Assembly: GCA_900766795.1 (NCBI GenBank)
Contig: CAAFWX010000286.1
Location: 1-8,846 of the forward strand
Length of the DNA stretch: 8,846 nt
Source: Oscillospiraceae bacterium
Lineage (GTDB): Bacteria; Bacillota_A; Clostridia; Oscillospirales; Ruminococcaceae
Direction: 5' to 3'
Part shown: positions 1-6,921 of the stretch, piece by piece
Numbering within the stretch: position 1 is the first letter of the stretch
Layout: the number at the start of each line of letters is the position of its first letter
Notes under the pieces: generated by a model
The model's input: the letters and a program-made list of their open reading frames with translations, nothing else
Told to the model about the DNA's origin: nothing
Database searches by the model: none
Position numbers and translations under genes: made by a program

Positions 1-19
1 ACGTGTGCTCTTCCGATCT
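1..19 (+). other. Illumina TruSeq adapter remnant (not genomic)
   Basis: These 19 bases end in GCTCTTCCGATCT, the TruSeq adapter. They are the exact reverse complement of bases 8827-8845 at the other end. Read in the clpX frame from a GTG at position 3 they give the spurious peptide MCSSDL, a typical artefact of untrimmed contigs. The first genomic base is about position 20. Confidence 0.97.
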
Positions 20-989
20 AAAGTCGAACGTGCTTTTGCTGGGTCCCACGGGCGTTGGTAAAACCATGCTCGCGCAGACGCTCGCAAAGCTGCTGAATGT
101 ACCCTTTGCGATTGCCGACGCAACAACGCTGACGCAGGCAGGCTATGTCGGCGAGGACGTTGAGAATGTGCTTTTGCGGCTTATTCAGGCGGCTGATTAC
201 GATATCGAAGCGGCAGAGCGCGGCATTATTTACATTGATGAAATCGACAAGATTTCCCGCCGCAGCGAGAACACCTCTATCACCCGCGACGTAAGCGGCG
301 AGGGCGTTCAGCAGGCGCTATTGAAGATTGTGGAGGGCACGGTATCTAACGTCCCCCCTCAGGGCGGCAGAAAGCACCCCCATCAGGAGTTCATTCAGAT
401 AAACACCAAGAACATTCTGTTTATCTGCGGCGGCGCTTTCGAGGGTATCGAAAAGATGATTGCGCAGCGCGTAAGCTCCTCTGCAATGGGCTTTGGTGCT
501 GATGTAAAGAGCAGCAAGGACAAGGAAAGCGCCGAAATGCTAAAGCTTGTAAGCCAGCAGGATTTGGTGAAGTTCGGAATTATCCCCGAGCTTATCGGAC
601 GACTGCCGGTAGTCACCGCGCTTGACGCGCTTGATGAGGAAGCTCTTGTCCGCATTCTTGACGAGCCGAAAAACGCGCTCATCAAGCAGTACAAGTACCT
701 GTTCAAGGCAGACGATATCGACCTTGAGTTCGAGCCTGAGGCACTGCGCGAGATTGCGAAGAAGTCCATCGAGCGCAACACGGGCGCAAGAGGTCTGCGG
801 TCAATTGTCGAGCACACCCTGCGCGACATTATGTTCACCGCACCCAGCGACCCCACAATCAGAAAGATTACCATAACGGCTGACTGCGTGACAGGCGAGG
901 GTGAGCCTATTATTGAGCGCGATTCCGCTCGCGCAAAGAAGTCGGTTGACGCTCCCAAAAAGCCTGCCGCAAAGAAATCCAAGAGCTGA
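20..989 (+). CDS. clpX: ATP-dependent Clp protease ATP-binding subunit ClpX, 5'-truncated by contig end
   Basis: ClpX is the AAA+ unfoldase that recognises tagged or damaged proteins in the cytoplasm, threads them through a hexameric pore using ATP and feeds them to ClpP. Seen here are Walker A GPTGVGKT just after the edge, the pore loop GYVGEDVE, Walker [11 protein letters not shown], the segment [18 protein letters not shown], the RKH-type loop [10 protein letters not shown] and the sensor-2 region NTGARGLRS. The protein ends in a Lys/Ala-rich tail ([10 protein letters not shown]). The N-terminal zinc-binding domain and the linker, about 100-115 residues by comparison with the family, are missing because the sequence runs into adapter at position 19. 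The frame stays open to the edge, so there is no real start codon in the window; the apparent GTG at position 3 is adapter. The first complete genomic codon is AAG at 21-23. A hairpin terminator follows eleven bases after the stop. Confidence 0.97.
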
Positions 990-999
990 TATACAATTT

Positions 1000-1028
1000 C
1001 ATCCATCGGTATTTCCGATGGATGTTTT
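1000..1028 (+). terminator. Rho-independent terminator after clpX
   Basis: A perfect 10-bp stem (CATCCATCGG at 1000-1009 with CCGATGGATG at 1015-1024) closes a 5-base loop and is followed by TTTT. It begins eleven bases after the clpX stop and separates clpX from the next gene. Confidence 0.85.
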
Positions 1029-1055
1029 GCATAAAATAATTGTGAGAATTTGCTT

Positions 1056-1061
1056 TATAAT
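1056..1061 (+). promoter_or_regulatory. Possible -10 box for the MGMT-like gene
   Basis: A perfect TATAAT lies 41 bases before the ATG at 1103, in the only gap after the clpX terminator. No good -35 lies 16-18 bases upstream; the nearest resemblance, TTGTGA at 1040-1045, is too close (10-base spacer). A promoter here is plausible because the terminator cuts the gene off from clpX, but its strength and exact form are uncertain. Confidence 0.35.
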
Positions 1062-1102
1062 CGGCAAATCCTCGCGAAGATTTGAAATAGTGGGAGGAGC
1101 GA

Positions 1103-1411
1103 ATGACCGTTTTTGAGAAAATCTACGAGCAGGTCAGGAAAATCCCCCGCGGAAAGGTTGCCACCTATGGGCAGATAGCCATGCTGGCTGGGAATCCGCG
1201 CTGGGCGAGGGCAGTGGGTTACGCGCTTCACGCAAATCCTGACCCCGCCTCAATCCCGTGCTATCGGGTGGTCAATCGGTTCGGCGGGCTTGCTCCGGCG
1301 TTTGCCTTTGGCGGATTGGACAAGCAGGCTGAATTGCTCCGTGCCGATGGGATTGAAGTTCGGGAGGACAACACTGTTGACCTCGAACAATATTTGTGGG
1401 ATGGCATTTGA
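1103..1411 (+). CDS. MGMT/alkyltransferase-like (ATL) DNA-binding protein
   Basis: This 102-residue protein is the C-terminal DNA-binding domain of the O6-methylguanine-DNA methyltransferase family, without the N-terminal ribonuclease-like domain of Ada/Ogt. It matches from IPRGKVATYGQIAMLAG through NPRWARAVGYALHANP to IPCYRVVNRFGGLAPAFAFGG. The family binds the minor groove and flips the alkylated guanine out. By alignment from memory, the flipping Tyr (Y22) and the Arg finger (R36) are kept, and so is the acceptor Cys (C53). However, the usual PCHRV motif reads PCYRV (Y54), and the triad Glu aligns with Asp (D82). It could be a weak suicide methyltransferase or an ATL-type damage flag for nucleotide excision repair; the sequence cannot decide. 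The ATG at 1103 follows GGAGG (1093-1097) by five bases. It stands between the clpX terminator and the tetR promoter, so it is probably monocistronic. Confidence 0.93.
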   Translation: MTVFEKIYEQVRKIPRGKVATYGQIAMLAGNPRWARAVGYALHANPDPASIPCYRVVNRFGGLAPAFAFGGLDKQAELLRADGIEVREDNTVDLEQYLWDGI

Positions 1412-1424
1412 GAAAAAATTCCCC

Positions 1425-1453
1425 TTGACAGAAAAGGAAAAAAAGTGTATAAT
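1425..1453 (+). promoter_or_regulatory. Consensus sigma-A promoter of the tetR-family gene
   Basis: TTGACA at 1425-1430 and TATAAT at 1448-1453 are both perfect and are separated by 17 bases, the ideal spacing. The expected start is near 1460, giving a leader of about 60 bases before the ATG at 1523. A promoter this strong for a regulator gene implies that it is normally held down; the inverted repeat over its -10 box is the likely means. Confidence 0.88.
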
Positions 1454-1465
1454 CAACATATACAC
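1445..1465. promoter_or_regulatory. Inverted-repeat operator candidate over the tetR promoter
   Basis: GTGTATA at 1445-1451 is mirrored by TATACAC at 1459-1465 around a 7-base centre. The 21-bp element covers the -10 box (1448-1453) and the expected transcription start, so a bound dimer would block RNA polymerase. An overlapping 8-bp palindrome, CACATGTG (1463-1470), extends it on the downstream side. Position and size fit an autoregulatory TetR-family operator; binding by the adjacent regulator is inference. Confidence 0.6.
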
Positions 1466-1522
1466 ATGTGAGCATTTTTTCTGACACAGCGCCCGACAAA
1501 TCCTTAAAAGGGGGAAAACAGT

Positions 1523-2113
1523 ATGGCAAATGCTGCACGCCACGAAACCGACAAGCGCGTTGTCCGCACAAAAAACGCAATGAAGAACGCTCTGTTCAAG
1601 CTGATGGAAACCAAGGACATATCCGAAATCACCATCAGCGAACTCACCGCCGAGGCGAACGTAAACCGCCGTACCTTTTACACTCATTACCGAAATCTGA
1701 CCGAGATTCTTGACGAGATTGAGTCCGATTTGGTTACGGCGCTGAGGGGACTTGTTGCCGAATTTGACACTTCGGATTCCGAAAAGAGCACCTATAAGCT
1801 TTTCATAAACCTTAACCGCCTTATCACGGAGGACTTTGACTATTATTTCCATATAGTGCGTGTTGATATGCGAGGTATGCTGCTTTCACGCATGAAGAAA
1901 ATTATCAAGAATACATCTGACGACCTGATACTCCAGATAACCCAGGCAAGGGGAGCAGAGGCGGCGGCGTCATCTTCGTTTATCGCGGGGGGCTTCTTCA
2001 ATGTTTACATTGAGTGGCACAAGAATCCCGATTCAATGACTTTGGAGGAAGCTGCTTCCATTGCGAGCCGCATGGTGGAAATCTGCGTCAGAGGAATTAA
2101 CTCAGCAACATGA
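1523..2113 (+). CDS. TetR/AcrR-family transcriptional regulator
   Basis: This is a 196-residue DNA-binding regulator of the normal TetR length. The N-terminal helix-turn-helix domain is clear: helix 1 around residues 14-28 (VRTKNAMKNALFKLM), then ITISELTAEANVNRRTFYTHYRN at about 36-58, with the family's signature FYTHYRN recognition-helix end. The remainder is helical and should form the ligand and dimer domain. It has no motif from which I can name an inducer; the stretch FINLNRLITEDFDYYFHIVRVDMRG is aromatic-rich. The ATG at 1523 follows the purine-rich SD AAAGGGGG (1507-1514) by eight bases. The gene has its own consensus promoter with an overlapping inverted repeat, and a terminator lies directly behind its stop. 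It therefore appears monocistronic and self-repressing. No efflux pump or obvious target adjoins it; the MGMT-like gene upstream or the genes beyond the terminator are candidate targets only. Confidence 0.92.
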   Translation: MANAARHETDKRVVRTKNAMKNALFKLMETKDISEITISELTAEANVNRRTFYTHYRNLTEILDEIESDLVTALRGLVAEFDTSDSEKSTYKLFINLNRLITEDFDYYFHIVRVDMRGMLLSRMKKIIKNTSDDLILQITQARGAEAAASSSFIAGGFFNVYIEWHKNPDSMTLEEAASIASRMVEICVRGINSAT

Positions 2114-2125
2114 AATAAAAACAGC

Positions 2126-2155
2126 AAAATCCGAGGGCGGGAACCCTCGGATTTT
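2126..2155. terminator. Bidirectional terminator between convergent genes
   Basis: A perfect 12-bp stem (AAAATCCGAGGG at 2126-2137 with CCCTCGGATTTT at 2144-2155) closes a 6-base loop. It has an A-run on one side and a T-run on the other, so it can stop transcription in both directions. It lies 12 bases after the tetR stop and directly after the lipoprotein stop at 2158. Confidence 0.9.
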
Positions 2156-2157
2156 TG

Positions 2158-2718
2158 TTATTCCTCAATAAGCACGATTTCCTCGGTAGCAGCTTCCGGG
2201 CTTTGTCCGCTGAAATGAACCGCCAGTTTGTAGTAGGGGCATTTCAGCGAAATCAGCTCGCCCGTATCCTTTGCGGCGGTGATGATAACGCGCTGCCCGT
2301 TGAAATCCGTTTCGGCGGTTAGCACTCCGTCTTTCTCGGTCATGTTATCCTCTGTAAGCTCGGGCAGCTTGTCAACCGCCTTTGCGATAATCTCGGGGAG
2401 CGCGGAATACTCCTGCGAGATATCTGCCGAAACTGACAGCGCCCCAAGCTTTACCGTCATTCCCGCGTCGTCAAGGCAAAGCGTCAGCCCCATAAGTTCT
2501 TTGGGTTCAGTGAAGCAGAACAACCAGTCGTTGGTGCTGTTTCGGGTGACGTCTGCCGTTGCGGAGAGCTTGCCGCAGGTGATGTCGGCTGTCACGGAAT
2601 AGCCGGTGTCAAAATCCGTCTTTTTGCTCCCGGTAAAAGGAATATTCCCATCCTTGCACCCGCACATCATGCCTGCAAGCAGCACCGCAGCCGCACATTT
2701 AATGAAACCTTTTCTCAT
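2158..2718 (-). CDS. Small lipoprotein of unknown function
   Basis: I do not recognise this 186-residue protein as a named family. The N-terminus MRKGFIKCAAAVLLAGMMCGCK is a short cationic and hydrophobic signal peptide ending in a lipobox-like MCGC, with Cys21 as the likely lipidated residue. It should be anchored on the outer face of the cytoplasmic membrane. The mature part alternates polar and hydrophobic residues in the manner of beta strands and contains FTEPKELMGLTL and LGALSVSAD. This pattern resembles the antiparallel sheet of LolA/RseB-like lipid- or peptide-binding domains, but that is a fold guess only. The ATG at 2718 follows a perfect AGGAGG (2725-2730) by six bases. Only 34 bases separate it from the nnr gene upstream on the same strand, with no terminator visible, so the two are probably cotranscribed. 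The terminator at 2126-2155 ends the unit. Confidence 0.8.
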   Translation of the reverse strand: MRKGFIKCAAAVLLAGMMCGCKDGNIPFTGSKKTDFDTGYSVTADITCGKLSATADVTRNSTNDWLFCFTEPKELMGLTLCLDDAGMTVKLGALSVSADISQEYSALPEIIAKAVDKLPELTEDNMTEKDGVLTAETDFNGQRVIITAAKDTGELISLKCPYYKLAVHFSGQSPEAATEEIVLIEE

Positions 2719-2752
2719 ACTAATCCTCCTATGCTAGTCAGGAGCAGGGGAG

Positions 2753-4264
2753 TCAGTTTCTGAAAACCTCCGCGAGAGCCGCTATGACATCTGTCGGAAG
2801 CATACTTTCCATCGGAAGCCTGTCAAGCAGGATGTCCGCCGCCCGTGCATGGCAGTAAACTCCGCAGACAGCAGCCTTGAACGGGTCGATTCCCTGAGCA
2901 AGCATTCCCGCAATAATTCCCGTCAGAACATCTCCGCTCCCCCCGCGCGCAAGTCCTGCGTTGCCAGTAAGATTGACATAAACCTCGCCGTCGGGAGAAG
3001 CTACGACGGTGTTTGCGCCTTTTAACACAACCACCGCGCCGTATTCCGCCGCGAAGCGCTTTGCCGCGCCTATTCGGTCGGATTGAATTACCTTTACGGA
3101 AAGTCCGCTCAGCCTGCTGAACTCCAGCGGGTGCGGAGTCAGAATTGCCGCCCCTTTGCGCTCCTTTAGTATATCTATATTAGCCGAGAGCGCATTTATT
3201 CCGTCCGCGTCAATAATAATCGGACAATCTGCTTTGAGCACGACAGCTTCCGCTATTTTTCGGGTGGTTTCGTTGTTTCCCATGCCGCAGCCGAGGCTGA
3301 CTGCGTTCATTTTTGCGAGGGCGTCTGTGATAAGCGAAAGCGCTCCGTCCGCGATAAATCCGTCCTCGGTTTCGGGCAGAGGAAGATAGGTCGCCTCGTT
3401 CATTGCGCTTGCGTGCATAGCAATCACCGAACGTGTGGAAGCCAGCATAACAAGCCCCGCGCCGGTTCTGAGCGCTGCTTTTGTTGACATTGCCGCCGCG
3501 CCGTTGTAGGAAAAGCAGCCCGCAATGTTCATCAGCTTCCCGAATGTACCCTTGTGGGAGGAGCGCTTTCTTGGCGGGAACGGACGAGCCATGCTGTTGT
3601 CGGTGAGCCTTGCCGTGTATTCTTTGTAGCATCTGTCGGTTATGCCGATATCAAGCAGGGATATCTCCCCCAGCATATCGTTGCATTCGGGGGAGAGAAG
3701 CCCCTGTTTCATTGCCGCAATCACCAGCGTATGAGTGGGCTTGAAGCAGCGCGTGTCACATTCACCCGTGTCGGAGTTTACGCCGCTTGGAACATCCACG
3801 GCAATTCTGACGGGGCAGTTGTTTGCCTCGTCCAGCAGCTTGGCGACATTTTCCGGAAGCGCGCCATGGAAGCCTGTTCCGTAAATGCAGTCCACCACAA
3901 CGTCCGCGCACGAGATTACATGCTCAAACAATTCCCTTGGCTGAAAAACAATCCTGTTTTCGAGGTGCAGATTTTCGCAGTGTATTTTTGCGCAGTCGGT
4001 TTTCGGCTCTCCGTTTACGCTGATTACAGAAATGCAGTAATAGTTCATCTCGGCAAGCTTCTTTGCGATAACATAGCCGTCACCGCCGTTGTTTCCGCTT
4101 CCGCAGAGTATGGCGATGTTTACGTCCTTGTCCTCTATAATGCGGGAAATATTCTTTGCGCATTGGGTTCCCGCCATGTACATAAGCTGCCCGTAGCTAA
4201 GACCCGTGCGGTCGCTCTCGGCTTCCGCGGCCTTCATCTGCGCGTTTGTCACAACAAAACTCAT
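2753..4264 (-). CDS. nnr: Bifunctional NAD(P)H-hydrate epimerase / ADP-dependent NAD(P)H-hydrate dehydratase
   Basis: This metabolite-repair enzyme restores NADH and NADPH damaged by hydration. The epimerase interconverts R and S hydrates, and the dehydratase removes water using ADP. The 503 residues match the usual length of the fusion. The N-terminal YjeF_N domain shows GSGNNGGDGY (55-64), VVVDCIYGTGFHG (about 122-134) and AVDVPSGVNSDTG (155-167). The C-terminal ribokinase-like domain shows HKGTFGK (237-243), GCGMGNN (325-331), DADGINAL (352-359), TPHPLEF (376-382), VLKG (413-416) and the catalytic GGSGDVLTG (441-449). The frame is open 19 codons further, but I chose the ATG at 4264 because AAAGGAG lies just upstream at the right distance and the family begins near this MSFVVT. 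The promoter at 4293-4321 also places the transcription start between the farthest upstream start and this ATG. Both domains keep their key motifs, so it is probably active. Confidence 0.95.
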   Translation of the reverse strand: MSFVVTNAQMKAAEAESDRTGLSYGQLMYMAGTQCAKNISRIIEDKDVNIAILCGSGNNGGDGYVIAKKLAEMNYYCISVISVNGEPKTDCAKIHCENLHLENRIVFQPRELFEHVISCADVVVDCIYGTGFHGALPENVAKLLDEANNCPVRIAVDVPSGVNSDTGECDTRCFKPTHTLVIAAMKQGLLSPECNDMLGEISLLDIGITDRCYKEYTARLTDNSMARPFPPRKRSSHKGTFGKLMNIAGCFSYNGAAAMSTKAALRTGAGLVMLASTRSVIAMHASAMNEATYLPLPETEDGFIADGALSLITDALAKMNAVSLGCGMGNNETTRKIAEAVVLKADCPIIIDADGINALSANIDILKERKGAAILTPHPLEFSRLSGLSVKVIQSDRIGAAKRFAAEYGAVVVLKGANTVVASPDGEVYVNLTGNAGLARGGSGDVLTGIIAGMLAQGIDPFKAAVCGVYCHARAADILLDRLPMESMLPTDVIAALAEVFRN

Positions 4265-4292
4265 ATCGAATGCTCCTTTCATTGTTGATTTC

Positions 4293-4321
4293 AGTATATC
4301 ACGATTTACCGAATTTTTCAA
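4293..4321 (-). promoter_or_regulatory. Sigma-A-type promoter of the nnr-lipoprotein unit
   Basis: On the minus strand TTGAAA (4321-4316) and TATACT (4298-4293) are separated by 17 bases, each one mismatch from consensus. The start is expected near 4287, leaving a leader of about 22 bases that includes the SD before the ATG at 4264. Confidence 0.75.
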
Positions 4322-4327
4322 GACGAG

Positions 4328-4354
4328 AAAACAGTTGGCGTAGCCAACCGTTTT
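4328..4354. repeat. Intergenic hairpin between divergent promoters
   Basis: AAAAC-A-GTTGGC (4328-4339) pairs with GCCAAC-C-GTTTT (4343-4354) around a 3-base loop, with one A/C mismatch. It lies upstream of both promoters, between nnr (minus) and the symporter (plus), where no transcript should need ending. It has terminator-like A and T flanks on both strands. It may be a protein site, a terminator for an unseen short RNA, or a relic; nothing in the sequence decides. Confidence 0.6.
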
Positions 4355-4434
4355 GCATTGTTAAAAAACGTTGTAAAACCTGCCTAAAATTTGCAAGAAA
4401 TCTTAGTACATACCGCCTTTTTTATTAAAAAATC

Positions 4435-4463
4435 TTGAAAACGCGGTGAAATTATGATAAAAT
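4435..4463 (+). promoter_or_regulatory. Sigma-A promoter with extended -10 for the AGCS symporter
   Basis: TTGAAA (4435-4440), a 17-base spacer and TAAAAT (4458-4463) preceded by TGA (4455-4457) give an extended -10 promoter. The start is near 4470, so the leader is only about 40 bases, too short for a glycine riboswitch. Confidence 0.75.
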
Positions 4464-4510
4464 AAAACAGGCTGTTAGTTCGGCTCAAAGAAAGTATTGG
4501 AGGTCAGTTT

Positions 4511-6082
4511 ATGAGTTTTCTGGATAAGCTGGCGGCTGTAAATGATGCCATAAATTCCTTTGTGTGGGTAAAGATTGGTCTTATCCTGCTAATCGGAACG
4601 GGCATTCTTATGACCGTCCTTACCAAAGTGTTTCAGGTAGTTCATATCAAGGAGTGGTGGTCGCAGACCATCGGCGGCATGTTCAAGAAAAACAGCAAGG
4701 TGCGCAAGAACAAGGAAGAAGGCTCCGTTTCTCAGTTTCAGGCGCTTTGCACCGCGCTTGCCGCAACAATCGGAACGGGAAATATTGCGGGCGTTGCTTC
4801 TGCGATATGCGTCGGAGGTCCCGGCGCGGTTTTCTGGATGTGGATTGCCGCTTTCTTCGGAATGATGACAAACTTTTCGGAAAACGTTCTCGGTATCTAT
4901 TTCCGCCGCAAGAATAAGGAAGGCGAGTGGTCGGGAGGTGCGATGTACTACCTGCGCGACGGTCTTGGCGGATACAAGCACTGCAAGTGGGTTGGAAAAA
5001 TCCTTGCGGCGCTGTTTGCGGTTTTCGCTGTTCTCGCGTCGTTCGGTATCGGCAACATGGGTCAGATTAACAAAATCGTAATCAACCTTGATTCCGCGCT
5101 GCTTAAGAATGTTGACCTCGGATATGCTTTCGGCGAGGTTCGCTGGACTTCCGTAATTATTGGTATTGTTCTGATGATTCTCGGCGGTCTTATTATCCTC
5201 GGCGGTCTTCAGAGAATTGCTGCGTTTGCTGAGCGTGTTATTCCGTTCATGGCTTGCGCGTACATTCTCGGCTGCATTATCGTAATCTGCGCAAATATCA
5301 CACAGATAGGCGCAATTTTCGCTTCCATCTTCAAGTTCGCTTTCGGCGTAAAGGCTGTTGCGGGCGGATTTGTCGGAATCGCAATAAAGGACGTTATCAC
5401 GCAGGGCTGCAAGCGCGGCGTGTTCTCCAATGAGGCAGGTCTTGGTTCGTCTGTTATGGTGCACTCCGCTTCCAATGTAAGAGAGCCTGTAAAGCAGGGT
5501 ATGTGGGGTATCTTCGAGGTATTCGCCGACACTATCGTTGTCTGCACAATGACTGCGGTTGTTGTACTTTCTTCCGGCTACATAAACCTTGAAACGGGCG
5601 CTGTTGACCCGAATGTAAACGACGCAACGCTTGTTGCTGAATCCTTCGGCAATATATTCGGTTCGTTCGGTTCTATCTTCGTTTCGCTTGCAATTCTTCT
5701 GTTTGCGTTCACAACGGTTGTCGGCTGGTCGCACTACGGCTCAAAGAGCTTTGAGTATCTGTTTGGTCTTAAAGCCGCAAAGGGCTATAAGGTGTTCTTC
5801 GTGCTGATGATGATAAGCGGCGCCATCATGACCTCCTCCCTCGCATGGGATATCTCCGACACCTTCAACGGTCTGATGATGATTCCGAACCTTATCGGTG
5901 TAATTGCGCTTTCTCCGCTGGTTGTCAAGATAACAAGGAACTATATTGACCGCCGCATAAAGCACAAGGACGTTGAGCCGATTCTCTCGTTCGACCCCGA
6001 TATTAACGCGGAACACGCCCGCGATGTCGAGGCTGAAATTAAGGCTCTTGAGGAGTCAGCCGAGCCGGTTGAAACAAAGTAA
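4511..6082 (+). CDS. Sodium/alanine (AGCS family) amino-acid symporter
   Basis: This is a polytopic membrane protein of 523 residues that should import alanine or glycine together with sodium. The AGCS family core is clear: SVSQFQALCTALAATIGTGNIAGVA (about 72-96), then the signature GGPGAVFWMWIAAFFGMMTNFSENVLG (about 102-128), GGAMYYLRDGLG (142-153) and FSNEAGLGSSVMVHS in the second half. About ten hydrophobic segments are visible by eye. The C-terminus is a charged cytoplasmic tail (EIKALEESAEPVETK). Length and motifs are complete, with no frameshift. The ATG at 4511 follows TGGAGG (4498-4503) by seven bases. The gene is divergent from nnr and convergent with sigG, and it has its own promoter and terminator, so it is a single-gene unit. 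The exact substrate (alanine, glycine or another small neutral residue) cannot be told from sequence. Its position beside sporulation genes does not by itself imply a germination role. Confidence 0.95.
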   Translation: MSFLDKLAAVNDAINSFVWVKIGLILLIGTGILMTVLTKVFQVVHIKEWWSQTIGGMFKKNSKVRKNKEEGSVSQFQALCTALAATIGTGNIAGVASAICVGGPGAVFWMWIAAFFGMMTNFSENVLGIYFRRKNKEGEWSGGAMYYLRDGLGGYKHCKWVGKILAALFAVFAVLASFGIGNMGQINKIVINLDSALLKNVDLGYAFGEVRWTSVIIGIVLMILGGLIILGGLQRIAAFAERVIPFMACAYILGCIIVICANITQIGAIFASIFKFAFGVKAVAGGFVGIAIKDVITQGCKRGVFSNEAGLGSSVMVHSASNVREPVKQGMWGIFEVFADTIVVCTMTAVVVLSSGYINLETGAVDPNVNDATLVAESFGNIFGSFGSIFVSLAILLFAFTTVVGWSHYGSKSFEYLFGLKAAKGYKVFFVLMMISGAIMTSSLAWDISDTFNGLMMIPNLIGVIALSPLVVKITRNYIDRRIKHKDVEPILSFDPDINAEHARDVEAEIKALEESAEPVETK

Positions 6083-6091
6083 CAAACAAAT

Positions 6092-6114
6092 CCCGCGGGA
6101 ATATTTCCTGCGGG
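6092..6114. terminator. Terminator between symporter and sigG
   Basis: CCCGCGGGAA (6092-6101) pairs with TTCCTGCGGG (6105-6114) with one G-T pair and a 3-base loop. Flanking CAAAT and ATTTG can extend the stem around a small bulge. T-rich but interrupted tracts follow on both strands, so it may serve both convergent genes, less strongly than the other terminators here. Confidence 0.72.
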
Positions 6115-6145
6115 GTAATTTGTATACTTACGCTTTGACGCGCGG

Positions 6146-6916
6146 CTATAATCTGTTCTTTATTTTCTGGATTGCGCCCTTTTCCAGACGTGAAACCTGC
6201 GCCTGACTAATGCCGATTTCCTTTGCAACCTCCACCTGAGTCTTGCCGACAAAATAACGCAGGTTAAGAATGCGCTTTTCGCGCTGCCCGAGTTCGCGGA
6301 TTGCTTCCTTTAGAGAGATTTCGCTCAGCCAGTTCATCTCGTCGTTGTTGTCGCCGATTTGGTCGAGGATATACACCGAGTCGCCCGATTCCGAGAAAAC
6401 AGGCTCATACAGCGAGATTGGCTCGCTCACAGCTTCAAGCGCCACTACGACATCTTTTCTCGGTACGCTGAGTTCCTTGGCGATTTCTTCGATTTTGGGT
6501 TCTTTCCCGTTGGCAGTGGTGAGCCGTTCCTTTGCCTGCATTGCGCGGTAGGCAAGGTCGCGCATTGAGCGGCTGACCCTTACCGGGGCATTATCCCTGA
6601 GATATCTCCTAAGTTCTCCCATAATCATAGGTACCGCGTAGGTGGAAAATCTTACCGGTTGTGTGATGTCGAAGTTGTCGATTGCTTTGATGAGTCCAAT
6701 GCAGCCCACCTGAAACAAGTCGTCCGGGCTTTCGCCTCTGCCCGTGAAGCGCTGGATAACGCTCAGCACCAGCCGCAGATTACCTCTGATAAGCTCGTCC
6801 CGCGCGTTCATATCGCCCTGCTTCACCCTGCGGAGAAGCTCCATTTTTTCGCTTTCTTTGAGTACCTTAAGCTTTGCGGTGTTCACCCCGCTTATCTCAA
6901 CCTTGTTGTAGTACAA
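6146..6916 (-). CDS. sigG: RNA polymerase sporulation sigma factor sigma-G
   Basis: Sigma-G directs late gene expression in the forespore after engulfment. The 256 residues begin with the sigma-G signature NKVEISGVNTAKLKVL. Region 2 follows with GNLRLVLSVIQRF, DDLFQVGCIGLIKAIDNFD and RFSTYAVPMIMGELRRYLRDN. Region 3 has VRVSRSMRDLAYRAMQ. Region 4 ends in LRYFVGKTQVEVAKEIGISQAQVSRLEKGAI. Length and motifs match the family (B. subtilis 260 residues, from memory). The start is a TTG at 6914-6916: it aligns with the family N-terminus, follows GGGGGTG (6922-6928) by five to seven bases, and no ATG or GTG fits. Weak initiation by TTG is notable because the SD can also be locked in a hairpin. The gene lies 77 bases after sigE, with a sigma-F/G-type promoter in the gap, and is convergent with the symporter. 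Confidence 0.97.
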   Translation of the reverse strand: MYYNKVEISGVNTAKLKVLKESEKMELLRRVKQGDMNARDELIRGNLRLVLSVIQRFTGRGESPDDLFQVGCIGLIKAIDNFDITQPVRFSTYAVPMIMGELRRYLRDNAPVRVSRSMRDLAYRAMQAKERLTTANGKEPKIEEIAKELSVPRKDVVVALEAVSEPISLYEPVFSESGDSVYILDQIGDNNDEMNWLSEISLKEAIRELGQREKRILNLRYFVGKTQVEVAKEIGISQAQVSRLEKGAIQKIKNRL

Positions 6917-6921
6917 TAAAA

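Noticed and set aside
395..1006. 203-codon frame antisense to clpX
   Set aside because: Ser-rich shadow of the clpX codon pattern, beginning within the conserved AAA+ region, with no SD or promoter.
1040..1061. TTGTGA/TATAAT as a full promoter for the MGMT-like gene
   Set aside because: The spacer is only 10 bases, too short for a -35/-10 pair; only the -10 box was kept as a weak call.
3554..4288. 244-codon frame antisense to nnr
   Set aside because: No recognisable domain; it runs opposite the conserved epimerase domain and crosses the nnr start and promoter region.
4246..4428. 60-codon plus-strand frame in the nnr-symporter gap
   Set aside because: No convincing SD or family resemblance, and it overlaps the nnr start, its promoter and the hairpin.
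4464..4510. Glycine riboswitch ahead of the AGCS symporter
   Set aside because: Such riboswitches are common before this family, but the leader after the promoter is only about 40 bases and shows no conserved core.
4589..5734. 381-codon frame antisense to the symporter
   Set aside because: Composition is rich in Arg, Asn and Ser with no motif, it has no SD, and it lies fully opposite a well-conserved gene. It is a shadow frame.
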